From NCBI GenBank assembly GCA_039029935.1, contig JBCCFC010000164.1, forward strand, positions 1 through 15,244: a DNA stretch of 15,244 nucleotides. The letters run 5' to 3'. Below the pieces are notes generated by a model, which saw only the letters and a program-made list of their open reading frames with translations, had not been told where the DNA came from and searched no databases. The translations under genes and the position numbers were made by a program. Numbering within the stretch: position 1 is the stretch's first letter; each line of letters opens with the position of its first letter. Shown piece after piece: positions 7,930-14,326 of the stretch. This DNA is from G039029935 sp039029935 (lineage in GTDB: Bacteria; Chloroflexota; Anaerolineae; Caldilineales; Caldilineaceae).

Positions 7930-8730
7930 CTACTTAGTGTCAGATACTTCTTCTACGTTTGACAGAAAATCCAGCAGGCTCTTGTTGAATGTATCCGGCG
8001 CATCTAAGTTAGCGAAATGCCCCATAAAATCTAGCTCTAATAATGTAAAATGGCCTCTAGTTTCAAACGCTGTGAGTGTGCTCCCTAGCACGTTGTTGAT
8101 CTCCGAATCTTTCGCGCCTTTGATGATTAAAAATGGCGTTTGGCTGTTCTCAATGACATGTAAATAATTGAAGCATGCAAGAACTGGAACGATAGCGATC
8201 AGCGACCGTTTGTTCATTTGCCTCATCATCGTCTGAATGATCTTCTTTGAAGAGGTCGTTTGCCCTGCGCCACTTGCCAGTTGAGCAATCAAACGTATTG
8301 GCAAAATCCGATAGATGAGTGTCAAGATGTTTGTTGTCGTTTTGGACGTGTTTAACTCGGCAGTCGTACCAAAAGTCGTGATTGAGCGCAGTCGATGCGA
8401 AAATGTTTTTAACAACTCATAGCCAACATTCCCGCCCATCGAATTTCCGATAAAATGAAAATGTTCAATAGACAATGCATCTAGTAGCTCGATAACGTCT
8501 TGGGCACAGCCTACAAGACTAAAAGGGTAAGTGCTGGATGAGTTGCCATGACCGCGTATATTGAGAGAGACAATTTGAAAATGATTCGCAAAAAAGAGAT
8601 GTTGATGGTCAAATTGGCTGAGGTTTGCGCCTAAACCATGAAGAAAGACGAGCGTGGGGCAACAAGGATTTGCACTGAATTTAAATTCAATGGTTGATGT
8701 TGGTGTGCGTATTGTTTGCAAATTCATCAT
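7930..8730 (-). CDS. alpha/beta hydrolase fold protein A
   Basis: 266 aa. Canonical alpha/beta-hydrolase signs are present: an oxyanion-hole HGLG at 31-34, the nucleophile elbow G-N-S97-M-G-G, an acid candidate D208 (KGAKD), and the catalytic H238 (MGHFAN). There is no signal peptide. The length matches small esterases, C-C hydrolases and lactonases, and nothing narrows the substrate. The start at 8730 (tandem ATG codons) has no strong ribosome binding site. It leads the minus-strand group SRPBCC plus three ASST genes, and is divergent from a second hydrolase of the same length. Confidence 0.8.
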   Translation of the reverse strand: MMNLQTIRTPTSTIEFKFSANPCCPTLVFLHGLGANLSQFDHQHLFFANHFQIVSLNIRGHGNSSSTYPFSLVGCAQDVIELLDALSIEHFHFIGNSMGGNVGYELLKTFSHRLRSITTFGTTAELNTSKTTTNILTLIYRILPIRLIAQLASGAGQTTSSKKIIQTMMRQMNKRSLIAIVPVLACFNYLHVIENSQTPFLIIKGAKDSEINNVLGSTLTAFETRGHFTLLELDFMGHFANLDAPDTFNKSLLDFLSNVEEVSDTK

Positions 8731-8746
8731 AGCTTAATCTACCCAT

Positions 8747-8775
8747 TTGGAATTGTACTGAATATTCTATATAAT
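8747..8775 (+). promoter_or_regulatory. sigma-70-like promoter for hydrolase B
   Basis: TTGGAA (8747-8752) and a perfect TATAAT (8770-8775) are separated by 17 bp in an AT-rich intergenic region. Transcription would start near 8782 and lead into the plus-strand hydrolase. This is the best-matching promoter seen in the window. Confidence 0.6.
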
Positions 8776-8848
8776 TCAAAATGGTGAAAAGACGGTAAAT
8801 TTTACTGAACGTTTAGGAGTGGACCTGTGTAACGAAGGATGTGGATTT

Positions 8849-9649
8849 GTGAACGAATTTGAGAAAATCAACATTCCGCTAGAAATTGATGGAACCATGC
8901 TGAATATATCAACCATCCTGCGTGATGGCAAAAAAACGTGCATTGTTTTCCTACACGGTTTTGGCTCGACCAAAGAAGATTATGCGGACATCATTCGACA
9001 TGCAACCCTGAGTGATTTTCCCTTTTTGGCATTCGATGCACCTGGCTGTGGCGAAACAAACTGCACAAATCTCGACATCGTGTCAATTCCCTTTTTGGTC
9101 AAAACAGCCCTCGCTGTACTAAAGCTGAGAAGCATCAATCAGTTTCATCTAGTCGGACACTCCATGGGTGGATTAACGGCATTAATGTTGGCACATGCCT
9201 ATCCGAACAGAGTCCTGAGTTTTATCAACATCGAAGGAAATATTGCCCCAGAAGACTGCTTTTTGAGTCGGCAAATTATCGAGTATCCCGCCACAAACGC
9301 AGATGAGTTTTTTGAACAGTTTATCGAGCGCACACTCTATACCCCCGCCTACTCAAGTCCACTCTATGCCACCAGCCTCAAACATAAAGTGCGTGCCGGA
9401 GCAATTGAGGGCATATTCTCATCAATGGTACAATTATCTGATCATGGCGATCTGATGGACAAATTCTTGAACCTGCCCTGCCCAAAAATGTTTATGTATG
9501 GCGACCAAAACCGGACGCTATCCTATTTGGATTATATCGAATCGAACGGTGTGAGGCTCTCTGAGATCGCAGAATGTGGTCACTTTCCCATGTATGCCAA
9601 TCCGCCTATGATGTGGCGTGAAATTGCTAATTTTCTACATCAATTCTAG
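8849..9649 (+). CDS. alpha/beta hydrolase fold protein B
   Basis: 266 aa from the chosen start. It shows HGFG (oxyanion hole, about 36-39), the elbow G-H-S105-M-G-G, acid candidate D219 (MYGDQN) and catalytic H245 (ECGHFP). Overall it looks like a serine alpha/beta hydrolase of the esterase or C-C hydrolase type. The longest frame begins with GTG at 8819, which has no spaced ribosome binding site. I prefer GTG 8849, which has GAAGGA ending 9 bp upstream; the choice remains uncertain. It is the only clear complete plus-strand gene and is convergent with the cupin gene. The protein resembles hydrolase A only in fold motifs, so it is not a recent duplicate. Confidence 0.8.
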   Translation: MNEFEKINIPLEIDGTMLNISTILRDGKKTCIVFLHGFGSTKEDYADIIRHATLSDFPFLAFDAPGCGETNCTNLDIVSIPFLVKTALAVLKLRSINQFHLVGHSMGGLTALMLAHAYPNRVLSFINIEGNIAPEDCFLSRQIIEYPATNADEFFEQFIERTLYTPAYSSPLYATSLKHKVRAGAIEGIFSSMVQLSDHGDLMDKFLNLPCPKMFMYGDQNRTLSYLDYIESNGVRLSEIAECGHFPMYANPPMMWREIANFLHQF

Positions 9650-9685
9650 CCGCCGTTGAAAAGACCAAATTGGGACGCTGACAAG

Positions 9686-9742
9686 CGCAGATAAACGCGG
9701 AAAATTTTATTGATATTGATCTAAAGCCCGCGTTTATCCGCG
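9686..9742. terminator. long inverted repeat between convergent genes (possible bidirectional terminator or dispersed repeat)
   Basis: Two 15-bp arms, 9686-9700 and 9728-9742, are complementary at 14 of 15 positions and flank a 27-bp AT-rich loop. The core word is GATAAACGCGG. The location between the ends of hydrolase B and the cupin gene fits a shared terminator, but there is no T-run on either side, so it could instead be a copy of a dispersed palindromic repeat. Confidence 0.5.
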
Positions 9743-9779
9743 TCTTATGTTATTTGACCTTGTTCTCCTCAGCAGACCA

Positions 9780-10163
9780 CTAGGTATCCCCAAACCCTTC
9801 ACCCGCTTGTCGATATTCCGGTCGAGGCGGGCTAAAAATATCAAGGACTACCGCACCCACATCACCTGTACGGACACCGTGAAGCACATTGCCGGGCGTA
9901 TGCCAGAAATCGCCTGCTTTGGCCGCAAATTCTTCGTCGCCTTGAACCCGAATACACTCACCCTCCAGCAGCACACCCCACTGCTCTTCAATGTGGCTAT
10001 GAATGGTTCCGCTTGAATTTGGCTCAATGTGAACAACTGAAAGCATAGCGTTGTCACCCACAAAAACGCGCGCATTCAACCCTTCGGAGAGTTTGCGCGC
10101 AATGCCTTGAGCCTCATCGTTGAGGTTGAACACCCACGCTGGAACTTTTACACTATCTGACAT
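9780..10163 (-). CDS. single-domain cupin protein
   Basis: 127 aa. Cupin motif 1 is seen as H55-S-H57-I-E-E60-Q and motif 2 as GDFWHTPGNVLH with H95, giving a His-His-Glu/Gln-His metal site in a small beta-barrel. Such proteins bind a divalent metal and act as sugar isomerases, dioxygenases or small-molecule binders; nothing here decides which. The start at ATG 10163 has only a weak GGTGAG just upstream. It follows the decayed regulator/GH4 region and a terminator hairpin, so it may have its own promoter. In sugar-catabolic loci such cupins are often accessory, which is the likeliest context. Confidence 0.75.
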   Translation of the reverse strand: MSDSVKVPAWVFNLNDEAQGIARKLSEGLNARVFVGDNAMLSVVHIEPNSSGTIHSHIEEQWGVLLEGECIRVQGDEEFAAKAGDFWHTPGNVLHGVRTGDVGAVVLDIFSPPRPEYRQAGEGFGDT

Positions 10164-10195
10164 AACTCACCATTTCTTATGAATATTTAGGCATG

Positions 10196-10227
10196 AAAAA
10201 ACCTTGCCATGATTACTGGTCAAGGTT
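10196..10227 (-). terminator. rho-independent terminator after the GH4 remnant
   Basis: Read on the minus strand, AACCTTG plus CCA (one bulged base) pairs with TGG plus CAAGGTT around a 7-nt loop, followed at once by a run of T. It stands 30 bp beyond the stop codon of the GH4 fragment and before the cupin gene, so it would close the sugar-catabolic operon. Confidence 0.65.
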
Positions 10228-10257
10228 CTTGGTTTGATGACATGTTGCGCGGTTGAG

Positions 10258-10407
10258 TTATTGGTAGATTGGCAACCAATCACCATACGCCTCAATCAAG
10301 TCATCAACCAGCGACCAGATTTGTTCTAATGATAACTCAGCAGCGGTGTGTGGGTCAAGCATGGCGGCGTGGTAGATGTGTTCGCCGTTACGCTCATACT
10401 TAGGAAT
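10258..10407 (-). pseudogene. C-terminal remnant of a family-4 glycoside hydrolase
   Basis: A minus-strand frame ending in TAA at 10258 reads HIYHAAMLDPHTAAELSLEQ followed by IWSLVDDLIEAYGDWLP. This is the typical C-terminus of GH4 alpha-galactosidase/alpha-glucuronidase-type enzymes, which use NAD and a divalent metal and are normally about 430-480 aa. Only about 45 residues remain. Upstream the frame runs into the inverted repeat at 10399-10420 and meets a stop. The NAD-binding and catalytic parts are absent from the window. Substrate specificity cannot be judged from the tail; the mannonate dehydratase nearby makes a uronide plausible. Confidence 0.7.
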
Positions 10408-10495
10408 AGCGATTATTTAAATTACACAAGTTCAGTGAGCACGCCCCATGCGGCTCTGATTCAAATGGGTACGTTATTTAATCGTCATTCCTAAG
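10399..10495. mobile_element. 97-bp MITE-like element or IS deletion remnant with terminal inverted repeats
   Basis: The ends 10399-10420 and 10474-10495 are inverted copies matching at 18 of 22 positions, including the perfect outer nine bases CTTAGGAAT. The interior (about 53 bp) has no coding potential. It lies exactly between a truncated lacI and the tail of a GH4 gene. No target-site duplication is visible in the flanks, which fits a deletion that followed insertion. It may be a non-autonomous element or two ends of a larger insertion sequence joined by internal deletion; I cannot name the family. Confidence 0.6.
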
Positions 10496-10955
10496 AACCA
10501 TTGGCTTGCCTTGGTCCGCAAATCGGCGCAGTTCATTTTCGGGAATATTATAGAGAAACCCAATGATACCATCCACCCCCTGTGCATTCAATGAATTCAG
10601 TGCTCGAACCTCACCAGCCGGGTTATCGTCCGTATTCATAGACAACGACATTATAGCCGTTTTCCTGGGACAAGTCTTGCACACCGCGTGCCACTTCAGC
10701 AAAAAAGAGATTGGTAATATCACCTATAATCAGACCAATGGTGCGTGTTGAGCGCGTCACCATCCCTTGGGCCAGTCGATTGGGCGTATATCCCAACTGC
10801 GCTACTGTCTCCATCACACGCGCTTTGGTTGCGGGGCTAATCTCATTCTTGTCATTCATGGCACGCGAAACAGTCTGCCGCGAGACGCCCGCTGCCTTTG
10901 CTACATCATCAATTGTAATTCGTTTCATGTTTCTTTGTGGTTTAGACTGAGTCAT
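10478..10955 (-). pseudogene. truncated, frameshifted LacI-family transcriptional regulator
   Basis: The N-terminus MKRITIDDVAKAAGVSRQTV followed by SRAMN is a textbook LacI helix-turn-helix, with the hinge region and the start of the sugar-binding domain (RTIGLIIGDITNLFFAEVARG) following. After YNVVVY the frame fails. Dropping one base near 10637 (C on the plus strand) restores NTDDNPAGEVRALNSLNAQG and onward to KPMVL, where the gene runs into the inverted repeat at 10495 and stops. About 158 of the usual ~335 residues are left. The start ATG 10955 overlaps the stop of the Dabb gene (ATGA), so it was translationally coupled; an internal ATG at 10928 is the alternative. It may still yield a DNA-binding fragment of 110 aa without ligand response. 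Confidence 0.85.
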
Positions 10956-11257
10956 CGTGACCAGTAGTCAATGACCAGCACCTGCTCCTTATGCGGCCCC
11001 AACAGCGCACCAAACGCCTTGTGGTCTGGATGTGGTAAATAGGCATCTCGGTCGGCCTCGCTCTTGAATGTCACAAAAAAGCAGTGCGTAAACCCCTGTG
11101 CCAGTCCCTCAACACTGACATCCGTCCCCCACTCAAAGTCATGAATGGCGTCAATTTTGTCTGGCAATGCACGAAATGCATTCTCGATTTCGATCACTTT
11201 TTCTGGTGTTGTGTCCTCTGTAAATTTAAAGAGAACGACATGTCGTAGTAGATTCAT
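10952..11257 (-). CDS. Dabb (stress-responsive alpha/beta barrel) domain protein
   Basis: 101 aa, about one Dabb domain. Features: MNLLRHVVLFKF (first strand, with the conserved His), then helix ...IENAFRALP, FEWGTDVS, THCFFVTF, and YLPHPDHKAF near the end. These small ferredoxin-like proteins form dimers, and some have been linked to stress or to polyketide cyclisation. In sugar-catabolic clusters their role is not known. Both ends are coupled: the start overlaps the stop of the PD-(D/E)XK-like gene (ATGA at 11254-11257) and the stop overlaps the lacI start (ATGA at 10952-10955). This shows a tightly translated operon. Confidence 0.82.
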   Translation of the reverse strand: MNLLRHVVLFKFTEDTTPEKVIEIENAFRALPDKIDAIHDFEWGTDVSVEGLAQGFTHCFFVTFKSEADRDAYLPHPDHKAFGALLGPHKEQVLVIDYWSR

Positions 11258-11874
11258 GATAATTGTTTCTCACATTCTGCAAAAATATAATCTAAAATGC
11301 CCAAGACAACCTCAGGCGTATGAATTGAAAACGGCTGTATATTTTGTGTAAACGTTGACTGCTCCAGCTTGCCAAATTCCCAATACATGCCCGTTGACAC
11401 AATGCCGTAAACGACATTATCTTTATGGCTTTCCTGAGACTCATTCAACTTTTGACAGGCGATCATCGCGGCCAAACATTGTCCCCAACCCTCATCAAAG
11501 CCCTGTCGCTTGGCTTCCACAACTGCAAGCAACGGCGTATTCACCAACTTCTCGATGATCTTGCCTGTACTCCATTCAGCCAAAAAGTAGTCCGGCTCCC
11601 CACTTAAATCATCATCGTAGTGCAGGGTACGATTCGACCAAAGTTTCAAGTTGGGATGTTGCTTCCAAGCTTCTTGTAAGAAGGGGTAAATGAAATTTTC
11701 CCGCCAGAATATCTCGCTTTCACGCATGGCTCGTCGAGACAACGAAAAATCCAGATTTTCCTTGACCAAAGCCGATAACGTTACCTGTACATCCGGTAGA
11801 AAATTTTCGTGTTTCACCGCCAATGGATACTTCTCAAGCACTTGCTCTACATTCTTATATGCACGAAATCCCAT
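11254..11874 (-). CDS. putative PD-(D/E)XK nuclease-like protein of unknown role
   Basis: 206 aa, no signal peptide. The centre carries a PD-(D/E)XK-like signature: GEP-D95-Y, then a strand LLAVV-E120-A-K122, followed by the helix DEGWGQCLAAMIACQKLN. This matches the core of restriction-endonuclease-fold proteins, and I recall similar VEAK...GWGQCLAEM proteins from cyanobacteria and other bacteria. Whether it cuts DNA is unknown. ATG 11874 is chosen over the TTG at 11889 because AAGGAGG sits 5 bp upstream, formed by the end of a short repeat. It lies 35 bp after uxuA and overlaps the Dabb gene by ATGA, so it is built into the sugar operon, an odd place for a nuclease. Confidence 0.72.
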   Translation of the reverse strand: MGFRAYKNVEQVLEKYPLAVKHENFLPDVQVTLSALVKENLDFSLSRRAMRESEIFWRENFIYPFLQEAWKQHPNLKLWSNRTLHYDDDLSGEPDYFLAEWSTGKIIEKLVNTPLLAVVEAKRQGFDEGWGQCLAAMIACQKLNESQESHKDNVVYGIVSTGMYWEFGKLEQSTFTQNIQPFSIHTPEVVLGILDYIFAECEKQLS

Positions 11875-11883
11875 TCTGCCCTC

Positions 11884-11909
11884 CTTCAACTCTTCAACCC
11901 TTCAACCGT
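11884..11909. repeat. short GGTTGAAG tandem repeat abutting a ribosome binding site
   Basis: On the minus strand the 35-bp gap between uxuA and the next gene is three degenerate copies of an 8-9-bp GGTTGAAG unit. The last copy runs straight into the AAGGAGG ribosome binding site. This parallels the repeat placed just before the ribosome binding site at 1939. Confidence 0.7.
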
Positions 11910-12983
11910 TCACCCCTCTTCCTGAATAATCTTCATTGCCGCCTTCATATACCCCATCGCATAAGCCATACCCGCATACCAAGGGGCATCACAGGTCATC
12001 TGCGGTGTGTGATCCGGGATAAGAACGCCATCATAGTTGTTTTTATGCAAAATTCGCAGCACACGCACCATGTCAATATCGCCCTCATCTACAAAGACCT
12101 CATAATAGGTGGGTACTTTGCCCTTGACATTGCGGAAATGAATATAGCAGATGGCGTTCTGTTGGCTATACTGGTCCACCACCGAGTAAATATCCTGATC
12201 CCCTACACACTCGGTCATCTCGGAGAGCGAACCAAGACAGAATTCAAGACCGTTGTGGTGGCTGGGCACGATGTCGAGCAGTTGTTGATAGAAGCGTGGT
12301 TGATAGACCAGTCGCGCCGTGTCACGCAGTGTCGGCAATGGTGGATCATCGGGATGCGCAGCCAAACGCACACCCGCTTCCTCGGCCACCGGGACCAACT
12401 CCTGCAAGAACCGTGTTACACGGTCCCATAGCTGCTCATGTGTCACGGTCCCGATGGTTCCCGCAGGCGCATTAGGGTCATAGACCATGTTCCACACGCT
12501 GCCATTGGGAATCGATGTCTCCGCAGGTGCCTCAAAGCCCGCTGTCTCGGCTCCACCCCGTCCCCAAGGCCCCGTGCTGCGTCCCCAGACTCCGGCAATG
12601 CTAAAGTTATAGCCGATACACGGAATACCCGCCTTGCCCATTGAGCGAATCATCGTCTTCAGATTACCCATCTGTTCATCACGACGGGGACCATCCAGCA
12701 GCACATCGTACCAATGGCCGGGGCTAAGGTTTTCCAATGCGGCCAACTCTAACCCTTCCGCATTAATCGCTGCGCGCAAATCACGCATTTCCTCATACGT
12801 CCAATAGGGCTGGCTTGTATCCACCACGCCCCAATCATCGCTACCACTACCCGTACTCAATTCATCGTCGCTACCAAAGTAGTCGGTGAGGTGCGCCACA
12901 ATGTGGGTAGCCCCTGCTTGTTTGGCAAAGCGGAAGTTGTCTGGGGTGAGCATGTGGCGATATAGGCCAAGTCCTAGTTTCAT
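11910..12983 (-). CDS. uxuA: mannonate dehydratase
   Basis: 357 aa, full length for the shorter Bacillus-type UxuA. It dehydrates D-mannonate to 2-keto-3-deoxygluconate in hexuronate catabolism, in the cytoplasm, with Mn2+ or a similar metal. The TIM-barrel metal ligands are recognisable: H210 (AAHPDDPP), C249 (GLEFCLG), H282 (IHFRNVKG) and D324 (LIPDHTPQM). Conserved blocks ENLSPGHWYDVLLDGPRRDE and GRSTGPWGRGGAE are intact. ATG 12983 is preferred to a TTG 12 codons upstream because family members start at MKLGLGLY and GGAAAA lies before it. It follows the oxidoreductase and precedes the PD-(D/E)XK-like gene by 35 bp. An upstream uronate isomerase or fructuronate reductase by name is not in the window; the Gfo/Idh/MocA neighbour may fill the reductase step. 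Confidence 0.93.
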   Translation of the reverse strand: MKLGLGLYRHMLTPDNFRFAKQAGATHIVAHLTDYFGSDDELSTGSGSDDWGVVDTSQPYWTYEEMRDLRAAINAEGLELAALENLSPGHWYDVLLDGPRRDEQMGNLKTMIRSMGKAGIPCIGYNFSIAGVWGRSTGPWGRGGAETAGFEAPAETSIPNGSVWNMVYDPNAPAGTIGTVTHEQLWDRVTRFLQELVPVAEEAGVRLAAHPDDPPLPTLRDTARLVYQPRFYQQLLDIVPSHHNGLEFCLGSLSEMTECVGDQDIYSVVDQYSQQNAICYIHFRNVKGKVPTYYEVFVDEGDIDMVRVLRILHKNNYDGVLIPDHTPQMTCDAPWYAGMAYAMGYMKAAMKIIQEEG

Positions 12984-13006
12984 TGGTATTTTCCGTTTCT
13001 GAGTTA

Positions 13007-13142
13007 CCACCGATTGCAAATCGGTGTCTATAACAGTAAACAGGCTGAAAGCCTGTTAGATTTACGTTTCCCCATATCTACAATCGGTTCTAGCACGTTT
13101 TTAACGTGCTTCCTGTGTTAGGCGCTGATTTGCAATCGGTGG
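13007..13142. repeat. symmetric palindromic element with four 8-3-8 hairpins
   Basis: The outer 16 bp are perfect inverted copies (13007-13022 and 13127-13142). Within the element four 19-bp hairpins share one geometry (8-bp stem, 3-nt loop): 13008-13026, 13039-13057, 13092-13110 and 13123-13141. The first three have perfect stems; the fourth needs two G-T pairs. Their spacing is 31, 53 and 31 bp, symmetric about 13074-13075. The element fills the gap between the oxidoreductase stop (13153) and the uxuA ribosome binding site, so it would be transcribed within the operon. It is probably a REP/BIME- or MITE-like repeat, possibly acting on RNA stability. Confidence 0.8.
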
Positions 13143-13152
13143 CTTGTTTGTG

Positions 13153-14229
13153 CTAATAATTAATCGAAGTAGCTCCCTCATCACTCGACCGACAAGCCGC
13201 ATCTGCCACCGCCATCGTCCAAAACGCATCTGCCACCGATGTGGGCAGTGTCTCTGCTGACCCCTCAACATAACGCATCAAACTTGCCATGCTGCCAATA
13301 AACGCGTCAGGGAACCATGTCCCATCAATCGGCACATCAACCCAATTTGTATCACCGTCCGCATCCAACACACAATACTCAAACGCATCCGGTTCACCAT
13401 GTGGATAGTTCATCAGCAGACCGAGCCTGGCCTTGATTGCGCCTTGGGTTCCCTCCCATTTGACATAGCTTTCTTGATGTTTCAGGCCATATTTGTGATG
13501 ATGGTTGGTCTCGATGTTGACGCGCACCATATCGCCATAATCAAGGATGATGTTGGTGCGTGAACCGTCCATTTTTGGCACATCAGGATGACGTGTTGTC
13601 TTCGCATAGACACCATTTGGATCACCCAAGAAAGAGCGCGTAAGATCAATGTAGTGGATGCTGTGGTAGAGAATTTCGGGGTAGGGCACGGTTTGCAGAA
13701 AGTCCCATAGTTGCCAAGGCGTGTAGACGGTGACACGCACTTCCATATCATGCACGTCACCGATGATGCCTTGGTCGATGAGGCTACGGGCGGCGAGGAT
13801 GTAGGGAGCATAGCGCATCTGAAAGTTGATGGCAGCGGTCAACCCCTTTTGGTTGCATAGGTCCAAGATGGCTTGAGCCTCATCCGGGCTTTCGCCCATT
13901 GGTTTTTGAATCAATACAGCGCGTCCATCCGGCAAAGCACGAAGCACATCCATAATGTTATAAGCAGGGACGGCCACATCGAAAATGGCATCGCTAGGCG
14001 CATTTGTGGCAGCATCCTCCAGCGATGCGTAAATGGTTGGTACATTAAATTTTTCAGCCATCATCTGCGCACGTTCGTTGCTGAGATCAAATAGCCCGAC
14101 AACAGGGAAGCCCGCTTTGGCATAGGCGGGGTAATGGGCGTCATGGACAATGCCACCCGCACCGATGCTGACGATGGGTTGTGGATTGGTGGGGAGCGGA
14201 ATGGTCTGGTTAATGGTTATAGTTGACAT
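13153..14229 (-). CDS. Gfo/Idh/MocA family NAD(P)-dependent oxidoreductase
   Basis: 358 aa. N-terminal Rossmann fold with GAGGIV at 23-28 and an acidic residue at the end of strand 2 (FDLS, D48). The family's E-K-P motif appears as Q-K109-P110. The C-terminal domain has the active-site motif YH189SIH192YID195 and the usual AINFQMRY segment. Such enzymes oxidise or reduce sugars, inositols or sugar acids at one hydroxyl. With uxuA immediately downstream, a sugar-acid or uronate step leading to mannonate is a reasonable guess. Two nearby ATGs exist; 14229 is preferred to 14235 because AGAGAG lies about 8 bp upstream. First gene of the operon, with a palindromic operator candidate upstream. Confidence 0.88.
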   Translation of the reverse strand: MSTITINQTIPLPTNPQPIVSIGAGGIVHDAHYPAYAKAGFPVVGLFDLSNERAQMMAEKFNVPTIYASLEDAATNAPSDAIFDVAVPAYNIMDVLRALPDGRAVLIQKPMGESPDEAQAILDLCNQKGLTAAINFQMRYAPYILAARSLIDQGIIGDVHDMEVRVTVYTPWQLWDFLQTVPYPEILYHSIHYIDLTRSFLGDPNGVYAKTTRHPDVPKMDGSRTNIILDYGDMVRVNIETNHHHKYGLKHQESYVKWEGTQGAIKARLGLLMNYPHGEPDAFEYCVLDADGDTNWVDVPIDGTWFPDAFIGSMASLMRYVEGSAETLPTSVADAFWTMAVADAACRSSDEGATSINY

Positions 14230-14278
14230 GTACATTTCTCTCTGGTTACAGTATTGAACGACATAAAGCTTATTCCAT

Positions 14279-14303
14279 ATTGTACCTAAGATTTGTGTAC
14301 AAT
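14279..14303. promoter_or_regulatory. palindromic operator candidate overlapping a promoter of the sugar operon
   Basis: Perfect 7-bp inverted arms ATTGTAC (14279-14285) and GTACAAT (14297-14303) are separated by 11 bp, 50 bp upstream of the oxidoreductase start. On the minus strand the downstream arm contains TACAAT, a good -10, with TTAGCA 18 bp upstream as a weak -35. A repressor bound here would block transcription. The spacing differs from a compact LacI site, so the binding protein is not known. Confidence 0.45.
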
Positions 14304-14326
14304 GCTAACCACAGAATTATGAATGT

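Noticed and set aside
8764..8792. Minus-strand promoter for hydrolase A (TAGAAT at 8764-8769)
   Set aside because: No acceptable -35 sequence at 16-18 bp, so the -10-like word alone is not enough in AT-rich DNA.
10478..10723. Separate small gene of 81 codons downstream of the LacI N-terminus
   Set aside because: From the Asn-Thr-Asp-Asp-Asn stretch onward it is the continuation of the same LacI protein after a one-base frameshift, not an independent gene.
11823..12431. 202-codon plus-strand open frame opposite uxuA
   Set aside because: It is a shadow of the highly conserved mannonate dehydratase frame and spans the intergenic repeat and the neighbouring gene.
12984..13019. TTG start extending uxuA by 12 codons
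   Set aside because: The extra residues do not match family N-termini and overlap the left arm of the hairpin element; ATG 12983 fits MKLGLGLY.
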